Shown here: positions 1 through 6,100 of the stretch, in pieces
Numbering within the stretch: the stretch's first letter is position 1
Layout: the number at the start of each line of letters is the position of its first letter
Source: an archaeon
Lineage (GTDB): Archaea; Micrarchaeota; Micrarchaeia; Anstonellales; Bilamarchaeaceae
DNA length: 8,553 nucleotides
NCBI GenBank assembly: GCA_020052325.1
Contig: JAGVPF010000018.1
Span: 1-8,553, forward strand
Direction: 5' to 3'
Notes under the pieces: model-generated
Told to the model about the DNA's origin: nothing
The model's input: the letters and a program-made list of their open reading frames with translations, nothing else
Databases searched by the model: none
Translations under genes and position numbers: made by a program

Positions 1-393
1 AAGCAGCGTGGGGCCGCCGATGTCGATGTTCTCGACGATTTCCTTCATGAATGAGGTCTTGCGGACTGTTTCCTCAAACGGGTAGAGGTTGACTACGACC
101 AGGTCAATCAGCCCGATGCCAAGCTTCTTCGCCTGCGCCATATGCTTCTTGTTGTCGCGGTCGGCGAGGATTGCGGCGTGGATTTTCGGGTGCAGCGTCT
201 TCACGCGCCCGTCCATCATCTCGGGCGATTCCGTGAAATCCGAGACCTCGATGACCTTGACCCCGCCTTCGGCAAGGTGCTTCGCGGTCCCGCCGCTTGA
301 GATGATTTCGACTCCGAGCTTCTGGAGGAACTGGCAGAGCTCGACGACTCCGGCCTTGTCATACACACTTACTAGTGCCCGTCTGACCTTCAT
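1..393 (-). CDS. purH: PurH, IMP cyclohydrolase domain (partial, C-terminal part outside window)
   Basis: Reading the minus strand from the ATG at 393 gives 131 residues that stay open to the window edge. They match the N-terminal MGS-like IMP cyclohydrolase domain of bifunctional PurH, which closes FAICAR to IMP in the last step of purine synthesis. Visible family blocks are [11 protein letters not shown] (residues 5-15), SSGGTAKHL (32-40), [17 protein letters not shown] (56-72), VVVNLYPF (99-106) and [10 protein letters not shown] (121-130). The AICAR transformylase domain would lie beyond the left edge, so I cannot tell whether this gene is the fused or the stand-alone form. The start is supported by a GGAGG at 403-407, nine bases upstream. 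The protein is cytoplasmic. Many archaea use PurP and PurO instead, so a PurH-type enzyme is notable but not unique among archaea. Confidence 0.93.
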   Translation of the reverse strand, partial: MKVRRALVSVYDKAGVVELCQFLQKLGVEIISSGGTAKHLAEGGVKVIEVSDFTESPEMMDGRVKTLHPKIHAAILADRDNKKHMAQAKKLGIGLIDLVVVNLYPFEETVRKTSFMKEIVENIDIGGPTLL

Positions 394-402
394 GGAAACT
401 TT

Positions 403-407
403 CCTCC
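403..407 (-). promoter_or_regulatory. Shine-Dalgarno of purH
   Basis: The minus strand reads GGAGG nine bases before the purH ATG. It supports that start and implies a leadered transcript. Confidence 0.7.
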
Positions 408-474
408 GCCCGCGCTCCGGATGAGTTCCTTTCCGCCAATCCCGGGGGTTCTTGAGTGACTCCTGAAACTGCCG

Positions 475-505
475 CTTATTATAACCCCAGAAACAGTATA
501 TAGAT
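475..505 (-). promoter_or_regulatory. Candidate TATA region for purH
   Basis: The 135-base gap between purH and the PHP gene contains two AT-rich elements on the minus strand: GGTTATAATAAG (475-486) and ATCTATATACT (495-505). Either could serve as the purH TATA box. Initiation about 25 bases downstream would leave a leader of roughly 60-80 bases containing the GGAGG. The same gap has a T5 run on the minus strand (521-525) just after the PHP stop codon, a plausible weak archaeal terminator. I see nothing else in this gap. Confidence 0.4.
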
Positions 506-528
506 ATGCGCTGGCGGATTAAAAAGGT

Positions 529-1383
529 TTACCTCAGCGCGCTTTTTATCCTCGATAAGACATCGTCCGGGGCGCCGAAAACGCCCAGGCGCTGGTGCCC
601 CCGCTTGCCCTTTCCGTGGAAGTCCGAGCCGCCGGACTCGATAAGGTCGTTTTTCACCGCCAATGCCTTCGCCATTTCTATCAGCCGCCCGTTCTCCTCG
701 CCAGTTATGGGCACGCCCGGGCGGTTCGCCTGATAATCATAATAAACCTCGAGCCCGTCGCCACCGAACCTCTTGAAATCTGACACGAGCTTTTCCGCGT
801 CATATGGATAGATGAACGGATGGCAGAGGAAGCTGAGGCCCCCCGCCCCGTGGATTATGCTTATCGCCTCTCCGAGGCCGAACCCGGCCTCACGCTCGAT
901 GCACGCGGGCTTCCCCCGACCGAGGAGCTTGTTGAAGGTATCACTCATCTTCGGGAATTCCGCAGGATACCTTTCCATCAGCACCATCGCGATATGCGGC
1001 CTCCCGACGACGCCCTGGGATTTCGCCTTGACCTCCTCGAATGTTATTTTGTATCCGAGCTCGTTCAGCTTTGCGACCGTCGCCTTCTTCTGGTCTTCGC
1101 GGCCTAGCGAATCGAGTTTCAAGTTCAAAGCGGCGTTCTTCGGATCAATGAAGAGCCCGAGCACATGGACATCCTCGTAGCCAAGGGAATGGTCGAAAAC
1201 CGATATTTCTATCCCCGGGATGACTTCAAGCGGTTCCTTCCCCGTGATTCTCACCGAGCTATGGACATTGTCGTGGTCGGTGATTGCCAGCGCTTTCAGG
1301 CCGCCGCGTACCGCTTCGGCGACAAGTTCATCGAAGGAGAGCGTGCCATCGGAGGCGTTCGTATGCGCATGGAGGTCTATCAT
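529..1383 (-). CDS. PHP-domain metal-dependent phosphoesterase (TrpH/YciV-like)
   Basis: The 284-residue protein begins with a typical PHP motif: LHAHTNASDG, with H5 and H7 as metal ligands and D12 close by. It continues with ITDHDN (D36, H37), PGIEIS (E59) and H73, then GRPHIA (H130), LCHPF (H188) and GGSDFHG (D254, H256). This is the full set of metal-binding motifs expected for the trinuclear PHP active site. The length and motif order match the TrpH/YciV group, whose characterised members remove phosphate from 3',5'-nucleotide bisphosphates or act as 5'-3' exoribonucleases. The exact substrate here is inference. It is a soluble cytoplasmic protein. The ATG at 1383 is the natural start because the catalytic motif begins at residue 3. 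There is no clear Shine-Dalgarno, and an AT-rich element centred about 26 bases upstream suggests a leaderless transcript. The gene is divergent from the ATPase gene. Confidence 0.88.
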   Translation of the reverse strand: MIDLHAHTNASDGTLSFDELVAEAVRGGLKALAITDHDNVHSSVRITGKEPLEVIPGIEISVFDHSLGYEDVHVLGLFIDPKNAALNLKLDSLGREDQKKATVAKLNELGYKITFEEVKAKSQGVVGRPHIAMVLMERYPAEFPKMSDTFNKLLGRGKPACIEREAGFGLGEAISIIHGAGGLSFLCHPFIYPYDAEKLVSDFKRFGGDGLEVYYDYQANRPGVPITGEENGRLIEMAKALAVKNDLIESGGSDFHGKGKRGHQRLGVFGAPDDVLSRIKSALR

Positions 1384-1403
1384 TAATGGGATTGCCCTGC
1401 GAA

Positions 1404-1415
1404 CCTAATTTAACC
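1404..1415. promoter_or_regulatory. AT-rich element centred between divergent PHP and ATPase genes
   Basis: The intergenic space is only 52 bases. TAATTTAA at 1406-1413, flanked by CC and CC, is centred on 1409.5, exactly the midpoint between the two ATG first bases (1383 and 1436). On the minus strand it reads TTAAATTA. The 26-base distance is right for a TATA box feeding a leaderless transcript in either direction. The ATPase start also has GGGGAT immediately upstream (1430-1435), too close for a standard Shine-Dalgarno spacing. Confidence 0.45.
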
Positions 1416-1435
1416 TATACTTAGAAACTGGGGAT

Positions 1436-4012
1436 ATGGAGCGGTACTGGAGGATGACGGTTGGCGAGGTCGAATCCAGCCTCGGAACATCTGCCCCGGG
1501 CCTTTCATCGAAGGAAGCGAAGGCCCGCCTCCTGGAATACGGGCCAAATGAAATAGAGAAAGCGGACAGGAAGACGCCAGTCGGGATTTTCATCTCGCAA
1601 TTCCAGAATCCGCTCGTTTACATACTTATCGGGGCCACGGCCATCGCCGCCCTCCTCGGGGACGCGATGGAGGCCCTGATAATCCTGGCCATACTCGTAG
1701 TCAACGCGATACTTGGCTTCGTCCAGGAATACCGCTCGGAAAGGGCCCTTGAAGAGCTGAGAAAATACGTTTCAATGACGGCCAGGGTCATGCGCGACAA
1801 TCAAGTCGAGGAGCATAAGGTCCAGGAGCTGGTTCCCGGCGATGTGATACTCGTGTCAATCGGGGACATCGTGCCGGCGGATGCGCGCATAATAGAATCG
1901 CACTGCCTTGAGACGAACGAATCCGTCCTTACCGGGGAATCCAACCCGGTCGAAAAGGGCGCGAATGCCCTTGCGATAGACGAGCCTGCGCCGCACGAGC
2001 TTTCGAACACGCTTTTCATGGGGTCTGTCGTTACGGCCGGCTCGGGAAAGGCGGTTGTCGTCGGCACGGCAAAAGACACATATCTTGGAAAAAGCGCGAA
2101 GGCGCTGGTGGAAGCGGGCGGAACCACGGATTTCGAGAAAAGCATACGCAGTTTCGGCTCCATGCTCGTCCGGGTTGTGCTCGTATTGACTGCGTTCGTT
2201 TTTCTGGTGAACGGCGCGCTCGGGCACGACCTCCTTGAATCGCTCCTGTTCGCCTTAGCCATCGCGGTCGGAATCACGCCCGAGCTGCTGCCCATAATAA
2301 TAACCATCGGGCTTTCGCACGGGGCGATGGCGCTCGTCGGGAAGCATGTCGTGGTGAAACGGCTTGAGGCGATAGAGGACCTGGGGAACATCGACATACT
2401 CTGCGCGGACAAGACGGGCACGCTCACCGAGAACGCCGTCTCCTTGATACGTTATGTCAACGCCGATGGCGATGACGACGAGCGGATACTCACCTACTCG
2501 CTGCTGTGCAACTCCGCTGTCGTGCAGCATGGTAAAGTCCGCGGCGGAACTATCGACTCGGCAATCTGGACGTACGCATTATCCAAGTTCGATATCAGGA
2601 AAACGAAGGAGTATTCGAAGGTGGACGAGGTCCCGTTCGATTACTCGCGGAAAAGGATGAGCGTCATCGTGGAGAAGGGAAACGAAAGGTTGCTGATAAC
2701 CAAGGGCGCGCCTGAGACCGTGTTCCCCTCATGCTCGAAAGTCCGCGAGGGGGGCAGGGAGAAGCCGATATCACAGAGCCTCAAAAGGCTCGTAAAAACG
2801 GCCGAGGGGTTCGGCTCCGAAGGCTACCGGGTCGTAGCCGTCGCCTGCCGCAAGGTGAAGGCGCAGAAGGAGTATTCGGCCAAGGACGAGCTTGGGCTTG
2901 TTTTCATGGGGTTCCTCATCCTGATGGACCCCCCTAAAAAGGACGCCATGCCCGCACTCGAGCGCTTCCGCAAGCTCGGCGTCGAGATTTACGTGCTCAC
3001 CGGGGACGGGCCGCTTGTGACCGAGAACGTCTGCGGGCAGGTCGGGGTGCACAACAAGGCGGGAACCGTGCTCCAGGGCTTCGACATAGCCCGGATGGGC
3101 GAGGCAGAGCTGCGCTTGACTGTGGAGAAGCATAACATCTATGCCCGCCTCGCCCCGAACGACAAGCTCGCGATTGTGAACGCGCTGCGCGCAAACGGGC
3201 ACATAGTCGGGTTCATAGGGGACGGCGTCAACGACGCGCCTTCCCTGAAAGCGGCGGATGTCGGCATATCGGTCAACAACGGGACGGACATCGCGAAGGA
3301 GGCCGCGGACGTCGTGCTCATGAGGAAAAGCCTGAACGCGGTCGCAAACGGGATATCCGAAGGGCGCAGGACTTTTGCAAACATCATCAAGTACATCGAT
3401 TCCACAATCAGCGCGAACTTCGGGAACATGTTCACTCTCACGATAGCCTCGCTGTTCCTGCCGTTCATCCCGCTGCTGCCATCGCAGATACTGTTCAACA
3501 ATTTCCTCTCGGACGTGCCCATGCTCGCGGTTTCCACCGACAGCGTGGACAAGGACGAGCTGAAAAAGCCGAAACGGTGGGACATCGGAAGGATAAGCCG
3601 CTTCATGGTTTTTTTCGGCCTGATAAGCTCGGTCTTCGACATCATCACAATGGCGTTCGTGTTCTTCATCCTCGGCGCGAACGCCCCGCTCTTCCGGACG
3701 GTGTGGTTCCTGGAATCCGTGCTTTCCGAGATATTCGTGGTCTTCTCCGTTAGGACGATAAAGCCGATGTACAAGTCGGTCCCGAGCATGCTGCTCATCT
3801 ACGCGTCCATATTCGCGGCGATGGCCGCGATAGGCGTCATTTACACGCCCCTTGCGCCGTTCTTCGAATTCGCTCCGCTGAGCCTGGATATCATCGGGAT
3901 AGTCCTGGTCATTGTAGCCCTGTATGTGGGGGTGGTCGAGGTGGCGAAGGGGATATTCCTCTGGAACGAGGCGCGGAGGAAGGCAGCCGCAAACGGGACA
4001 GCAAAGGCCTGA
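1436..4012 (+). CDS. mgtA: P3B-type cation-transporting ATPase, MgtA-like
   Basis: This is an 858-residue integral membrane P-type ATPase, within the usual length range of the magnesium-transporter class. Visible motifs in order: cation-transporter N-terminus (YW.MTVGEVE, LLEYGPNEI, residues 4-40); TM1-TM2 about 58-97; actuator TGES (166-169); TM4 signature ITPELLPIII (P282, P286); phosphorylated DKTGT (D325); nucleotide-binding KGAPE (423-427); TGD (522-524); hinge GDGVNDAP (595-602); and a C-terminal membrane domain starting around 661 (NFGNMF...FLPFIPLLP). The TPELLP motif in TM4 and the FGN/FLPF block in TM5-TM6 resemble bacterial MgtA/MgtB rather than calcium or heavy-metal pumps, so Mg2+ uptake is the best guess; the ion is inferred. 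The start at 1436 is preferred over M7 because family N-termini include the preceding YW. The gene is monocistronic and divergent from the PHP gene. Confidence 0.88.
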   Translation: MERYWRMTVGEVESSLGTSAPGLSSKEAKARLLEYGPNEIEKADRKTPVGIFISQFQNPLVYILIGATAIAALLGDAMEALIILAILVVNAILGFVQEYRSERALEELRKYVSMTARVMRDNQVEEHKVQELVPGDVILVSIGDIVPADARIIESHCLETNESVLTGESNPVEKGANALAIDEPAPHELSNTLFMGSVVTAGSGKAVVVGTAKDTYLGKSAKALVEAGGTTDFEKSIRSFGSMLVRVVLVLTAFVFLVNGALGHDLLESLLFALAIAVGITPELLPIIITIGLSHGAMALVGKHVVVKRLEAIEDLGNIDILCADKTGTLTENAVSLIRYVNADGDDDERILTYSLLCNSAVVQHGKVRGGTIDSAIWTYALSKFDIRKTKEYSKVDEVPFDYSRKRMSVIVEKGNERLLITKGAPETVFPSCSKVREGGREKPISQSLKRLVKTAEGFGSEGYRVVAVACRKVKAQKEYSAKDELGLVFMGFLILMDPPKKDAMPALERFRKLGVEIYVLTGDGPLVTENVCGQVGVHNKAGTVLQGFDIARMGEAELRLTVEKHNIYARLAPNDKLAIVNALRANGHIVGFIGDGVNDAPSLKAADVGISVNNGTDIAKEAADVVLMRKSLNAVANGISEGRRTFANIIKYIDSTISANFGNMFTLTIASLFLPFIPLLPSQILFNNFLSDVPMLAVSTDSVDKDELKKPKRWDIGRISRFMVFFGLISSVFDIITMAFVFFILGANAPLFRTVWFLESVLSEIFVVFSVRTIKPMYKSVPSMLLIYASIFAAMAAIGVIYTPLAPFFEFAPLSLDIIGIVLVIVALYVGVVEVAKGIFLWNEARRKAAANGTAKA

Positions 4013-4104
4013 AGGTGCGCATTTGCGCGAAGCTGTCGCTCTTCGAGCGCCATTCTCCGGTGCTAAAAAGCGACTTACGTGTTCGCATTCCGGAGAACGA
4101 ATGA
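4013..4104. other. ATPase 3' region with short inverted repeats
   Basis: Between the ATPase stop and the tRNA promoter there is no gene. The stretch holds GCGC-ATTT-GCGC (4017-4028), a CGCTC-TTC-GAGCG hairpin (4037-4049), and an 8-bp inverted repeat TTCTCCGG (4053-4060) / CCGGAGAA (4090-4097) with a 29-base spacer. None is followed by a T-run, so a bacterial-type terminator is not supported. Whether these stabilise the ATPase mRNA end is unknown. Confidence 0.4.
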
Positions 4105-4114
4105 TTTTTAAAAA
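4105..4114 (+). promoter_or_regulatory. TATA box of the tRNA-Asp gene
   Basis: TTTTTAAAAA is centred 36 bases upstream of the mature tRNA 5' end. Initiation about 25 bases downstream would give a precursor with a leader of about 10 bases, to be removed by RNase P. Confidence 0.6.
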
Positions 4115-4145
4115 GAAGCGAGAACTTAAGGTAAACTCATTATCA

Positions 4146-4269
4146 GCCTTGGTAGTGTAGTGGTCCAGCATACGAGACTGTCATTCCGCCTTGTAAAAGG
4201 CGGCCCAAAAACGGGCTCGCTAAGCGGAACAGTTCTCTCGCGACCCGGGTTCGAATCCCGGCCAAGGCG
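4146..4269 (+). tRNA. tRNA-Asp (GTC) with intron
   Basis: Exon 1 is 4146-4183 and exon 2 is 4235-4269, giving a 73-nt tRNA. The acceptor stem pairs GCCTTGG (4146-4152) with CCAAGGC (4262-4268), with G73 at 4269 and no encoded CCA. The D arm is GTGT...GCAT. The anticodon stem pairs CGAGA (4173-4177) with TCTCG (4236-4240), and the loop is C-T-GTC-A-C with anticodon GTC at 4180-4182. The T arm is CCGGG-TTCGAAT-CCCGG (4245-4261). The sequence, including discriminator G73, matches archaeal tRNA-Asp. A T5 run at 4270-4274 immediately after the gene is a plausible terminator. Confidence 0.96.
4184..4234 (+). other. tRNA-Asp intron, canonical position 37/38, bulge-helix-bulge
   Basis: The 51-nt intron sits directly 3' of position 37, one base after the anticodon. 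The splice site folds as a standard archaeal bulge-helix-bulge. The central 4-bp helix pairs CTGT (4178-4181) with ACAG (4230-4233 by fold; A at 4229). The 3-nt bulges are CAT (4182-4184) and TTC (4233-4235). The outer helices are CGAGA/TCTCG on the exon side and TCCGC (4185-4189)/GCGGA (4224-4228) on the intron side. This is the substrate of the archaeal tRNA splicing endonuclease. Within the intron, CCGCCTT (4186-4192) can instead pair with AAGGCGG (4197-4203). No box C/D motifs are visible. Confidence 0.92.
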
Positions 4270-4325
4270 TTTTTGTTCACTTGCCTCGCCTTACGGCTCG
4301 GCGTGAACAACCTCACGAACAAAAA
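4270..4325. repeat. Long imperfect hairpin flanked by oligo-T/oligo-A tracts
   Basis: TTGTTCAC (4273-4280) pairs with GTGAACAA (4303-4310). Inside, GCC (4283-4285) pairs with GGC (4300-4302), and GCC (4288-4290) pairs with GGC (4295-4297) around a TTAC loop, giving 14 bp with one bulge and one symmetric internal loop. The outer sequence also has a 9-bp terminal inverted repeat, TTTTTGTTC (4270-4278) / GAACAAAAA (4317-4325). It lies between the convergent tRNA-Asp and CAP-domain genes. Each gene therefore meets a T5 run before the hairpin, which fits oligo-T termination from both sides. The remaining 4326-4380 shows nothing further. Confidence 0.6.
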
Positions 4326-4380
4326 TCCCTGCTGTGACCGACTCTACGCATAAAATCCCTTATTGCGTAACAGGACAAGA

Positions 4381-6048
4381 TTAACAGAAATCCTCCGTGA
4401 CCAATACCTCGCCAGTTCGAGTGATGAATACCCCGATTCCTTCTCGGTCATAAGTTGAAGATAATATGTTTTCCCTGTGACCAGGACTGTTCATCCAACC
4501 AGTAACAATTTGTTGGGCGAGTTGGGACGAGGTTAGGTAATCTCTCCCGGTCTCGACTCCGTTGGTGTACCAGATAGACCCGTAGGTGTAGGTCTGGAAA
4601 ATGTTCTCGCCCAGACCAGTAACATAATAGGAACCAAAGTTCTTGTAGCATGAGTATCCGACGGCCTTCCCTCGTGAAGATGGATCTTGGCCTTTAGGGT
4701 TGTTATGGCTGAAAAAATTGTTTTCGCCCATGTCCTGACTGTGCGCCCGTGCAATAGGTGCGAGTTCTTCATCGAATTCAAGCGCGGGGAGTCCGTTTGA
4801 CAATCTTTCTGAGTTTATTAGATCATGAACCATCAGTTCAAGATTATCGCACGTATCTCCATTAATCATTGAATTATCCGAGCACCCGCATGAGGTTGCT
4901 TTTTCGATAAGTGTCCCGTTGTAACATAACAGGGGTTTGTTGAGTGAACATACCGTATCTCGGGTTCCGTCAATGCAGTTTATTTCTAGTCTGCAAGAGT
5001 CATTTTCTAGAATAGTATCATTTGGGCAGCCGCATAATGATGCTGAAGGAAAAAGAGTTCCATCATTGCAGAAGAAAGGCTGGTTGCCCGAACAAGTGCT
5101 CGTGGGAGTGCCGTCTGTACAATTACGAAGATTGCGACAAACATTATTATCAATAATCTGTGCATTTGGGCAGCCGCAAATATTAGCATCGTAGATGTAT
5201 TCGCCATTCCTACAGTAATACGGTTTATTTGCTGAACATAAATTCGAAAACGTCCCGTCATCACAGGATTTGAAGTATGCTCCAGACAATAGGTAAAGAC
5301 CGATTAATCCGAGTATTGAAACGAATACTACTACAGCTAAGAGAATGGATGCATTTCTGGATATTCGAGAGTCTCTATCGCGAACTAACTTTTCTGAGGC
5401 ATCCCATTCTTTACGTTTTAAACCCTCCCAATCAACCCGTGGACAATTATGCTCTCTGGGTTCCTTATGGTAAAAACACAATTTTTTTTCACACTGGTTG
5501 CAATAGTACAACCCCATTTCAGCCGAGGTAGCGGATTTACAATAATCACACCCAGATGCTTTTTTAGCAATTTCTTCGGTGTTTTCTAATCGAATATAAG
5601 GATTTTCATTTCGACCAATAAATTGACATTCGTGTTTTTCAGGTTCTTTATGAAAGACGCAATAGAGACGGTTACATAGACGACAAACTGTAAAATGCTC
5701 TAATGGAAACAGCGCTTTACAATAATCACATCTTTTAGGCTCGCCAGAATTTCGTGCGGGTAACGTTAACCGACCCTCTTTTTCATGCCAAGCAATATCG
5801 TAAATATTGCAGGGATGCCCACTTTTTCGATATTCTTGCTCGTAGCTATATTGGAGATGAGATGGCGCAGAATCTATCCGATATCTGGTTAATACAAGAG
5901 TTGGGGGGCTATGACTTTGACAAAATTTTACTTTACAAAAAGTGCACGGAATTATTCCGGGTTCAGTGCAATCGTGAAATTTACAATCGTTTTGTGAATG
6001 TTGCTTGTTTTCACGTTTGAATCTATTTTTTCTGGGGTTCAACCGCAT
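4381..6048 (-). CDS. AN1-type zinc-finger membrane protein with Cys-rich repeats and CAP/SCP domain
   Basis: The 555-residue protein has an unusual order of parts. Two textbook AN1 fingers, C107..C110..C122..C125..C130..H133..H139..C141 and C167..C170..C183..C186..C191..H194..H200..C202, follow a looser one (C22, C27, C35, C38, C43, H46, then H78, C80). A single hydrophobic helix (about 233-256) follows a basic stretch, predicting the fingers inside and the rest outside. Residues 262-405 form three Cys-rich repeats. Residues about 402-555 form a CAP/SCP (YkwD-like) domain with NSER, RAHSQDM (H436), FFSH (H448), GENIF (E481) and SPGHRENIL (H524). CAP domains are secreted proteins of varied function and AN1 fingers bind zinc; the combined role is unknown. 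The start at 6048 has a TATA-like TTTCATAAAG 27 bases upstream, suggesting a leaderless mRNA. The gene is visibly more AT-rich than its neighbours. Confidence 0.88.
   Translation of the reverse strand: MRLNPRKNRFKRENKQHSQNDCKFHDCTEPGIIPCTFCKVKFCQSHSPPTLVLTRYRIDSAPSHLQYSYEQEYRKSGHPCNIYDIAWHEKEGRLTLPARNSGEPKRCDYCKALFPLEHFTVCRLCNRLYCVFHKEPEKHECQFIGRNENPYIRLENTEEIAKKASGCDYCKSATSAEMGLYYCNQCEKKLCFYHKEPREHNCPRVDWEGLKRKEWDASEKLVRDRDSRISRNASILLAVVVFVSILGLIGLYLLSGAYFKSCDDGTFSNLCSANKPYYCRNGEYIYDANICGCPNAQIIDNNVCRNLRNCTDGTPTSTCSGNQPFFCNDGTLFPSASLCGCPNDTILENDSCRLEINCIDGTRDTVCSLNKPLLCYNGTLIEKATSCGCSDNSMINGDTCDNLELMVHDLINSERLSNGLPALEFDEELAPIARAHSQDMGENNFFSHNNPKGQDPSSRGKAVGYSCYKNFGSYYVTGLGENIFQTYTYGSIWYTNGVETGRDYLTSSQLAQQIVTGWMNSPGHRENILSSTYDREGIGVFITRTGEVLVTEDFC
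4834..5265 (-). repeat. Three in-frame 48-residue Cys-rich repeats within the CAP gene
   Basis: The six cysteines of each unit recur at an exact period of 48 residues: C262/310/358, C271/319/367, C279/327/375, C291/339/387, C293/341/389 and C304/352/400. The unit is C-x8-C-x7-C-x11-C-x-C-x10-C, with conserved DGT, CS.N.P, NGT and CGC. Eighteen paired cysteines outside the membrane suggest disulphide-stabilised modules. The regular phase indicates internal duplication without later indels. Confidence 0.9.
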
Positions 6049-6070
6049 TGATTTTGAATGGGAAAGAAAA

Positions 6071-6080
6071 CTTTATGAAA
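6071..6080 (-). promoter_or_regulatory. TATA-like element of the CAP-domain gene
   Basis: TTTCATAAAG on the minus strand is centred about 27 bases from the ATG at 6048 and lies in the 52-base gap after the HAD gene. No Shine-Dalgarno precedes the ATG. This supports separate, leaderless transcription instead of readthrough from the HAD unit. Confidence 0.5.
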
Positions 6081-6100
6081 TGCGCAGAATAGCTGCCGAT

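Noticed and set aside
2771..4171. Long open frame (466 codons) on the minus strand opposite the ATPase gene
   Set aside because: It mirrors the ATPase gene in GC-rich DNA, has a low-complexity His/Arg/Glu-rich composition, and runs into the tRNA. It is a shadow frame.
4184..4234. Box C/D guide RNA inside the tRNA intron
   Set aside because: No C-box (RTGATGA) or D-box (CTGA) motif is present in the 51 bases.
4235..6100. tRNA-Asp 3' end as attachment site of an integrated element
   Set aside because: No duplicate of the tRNA 3' sequence is seen near 6050-6120, and no integrase gene is present.
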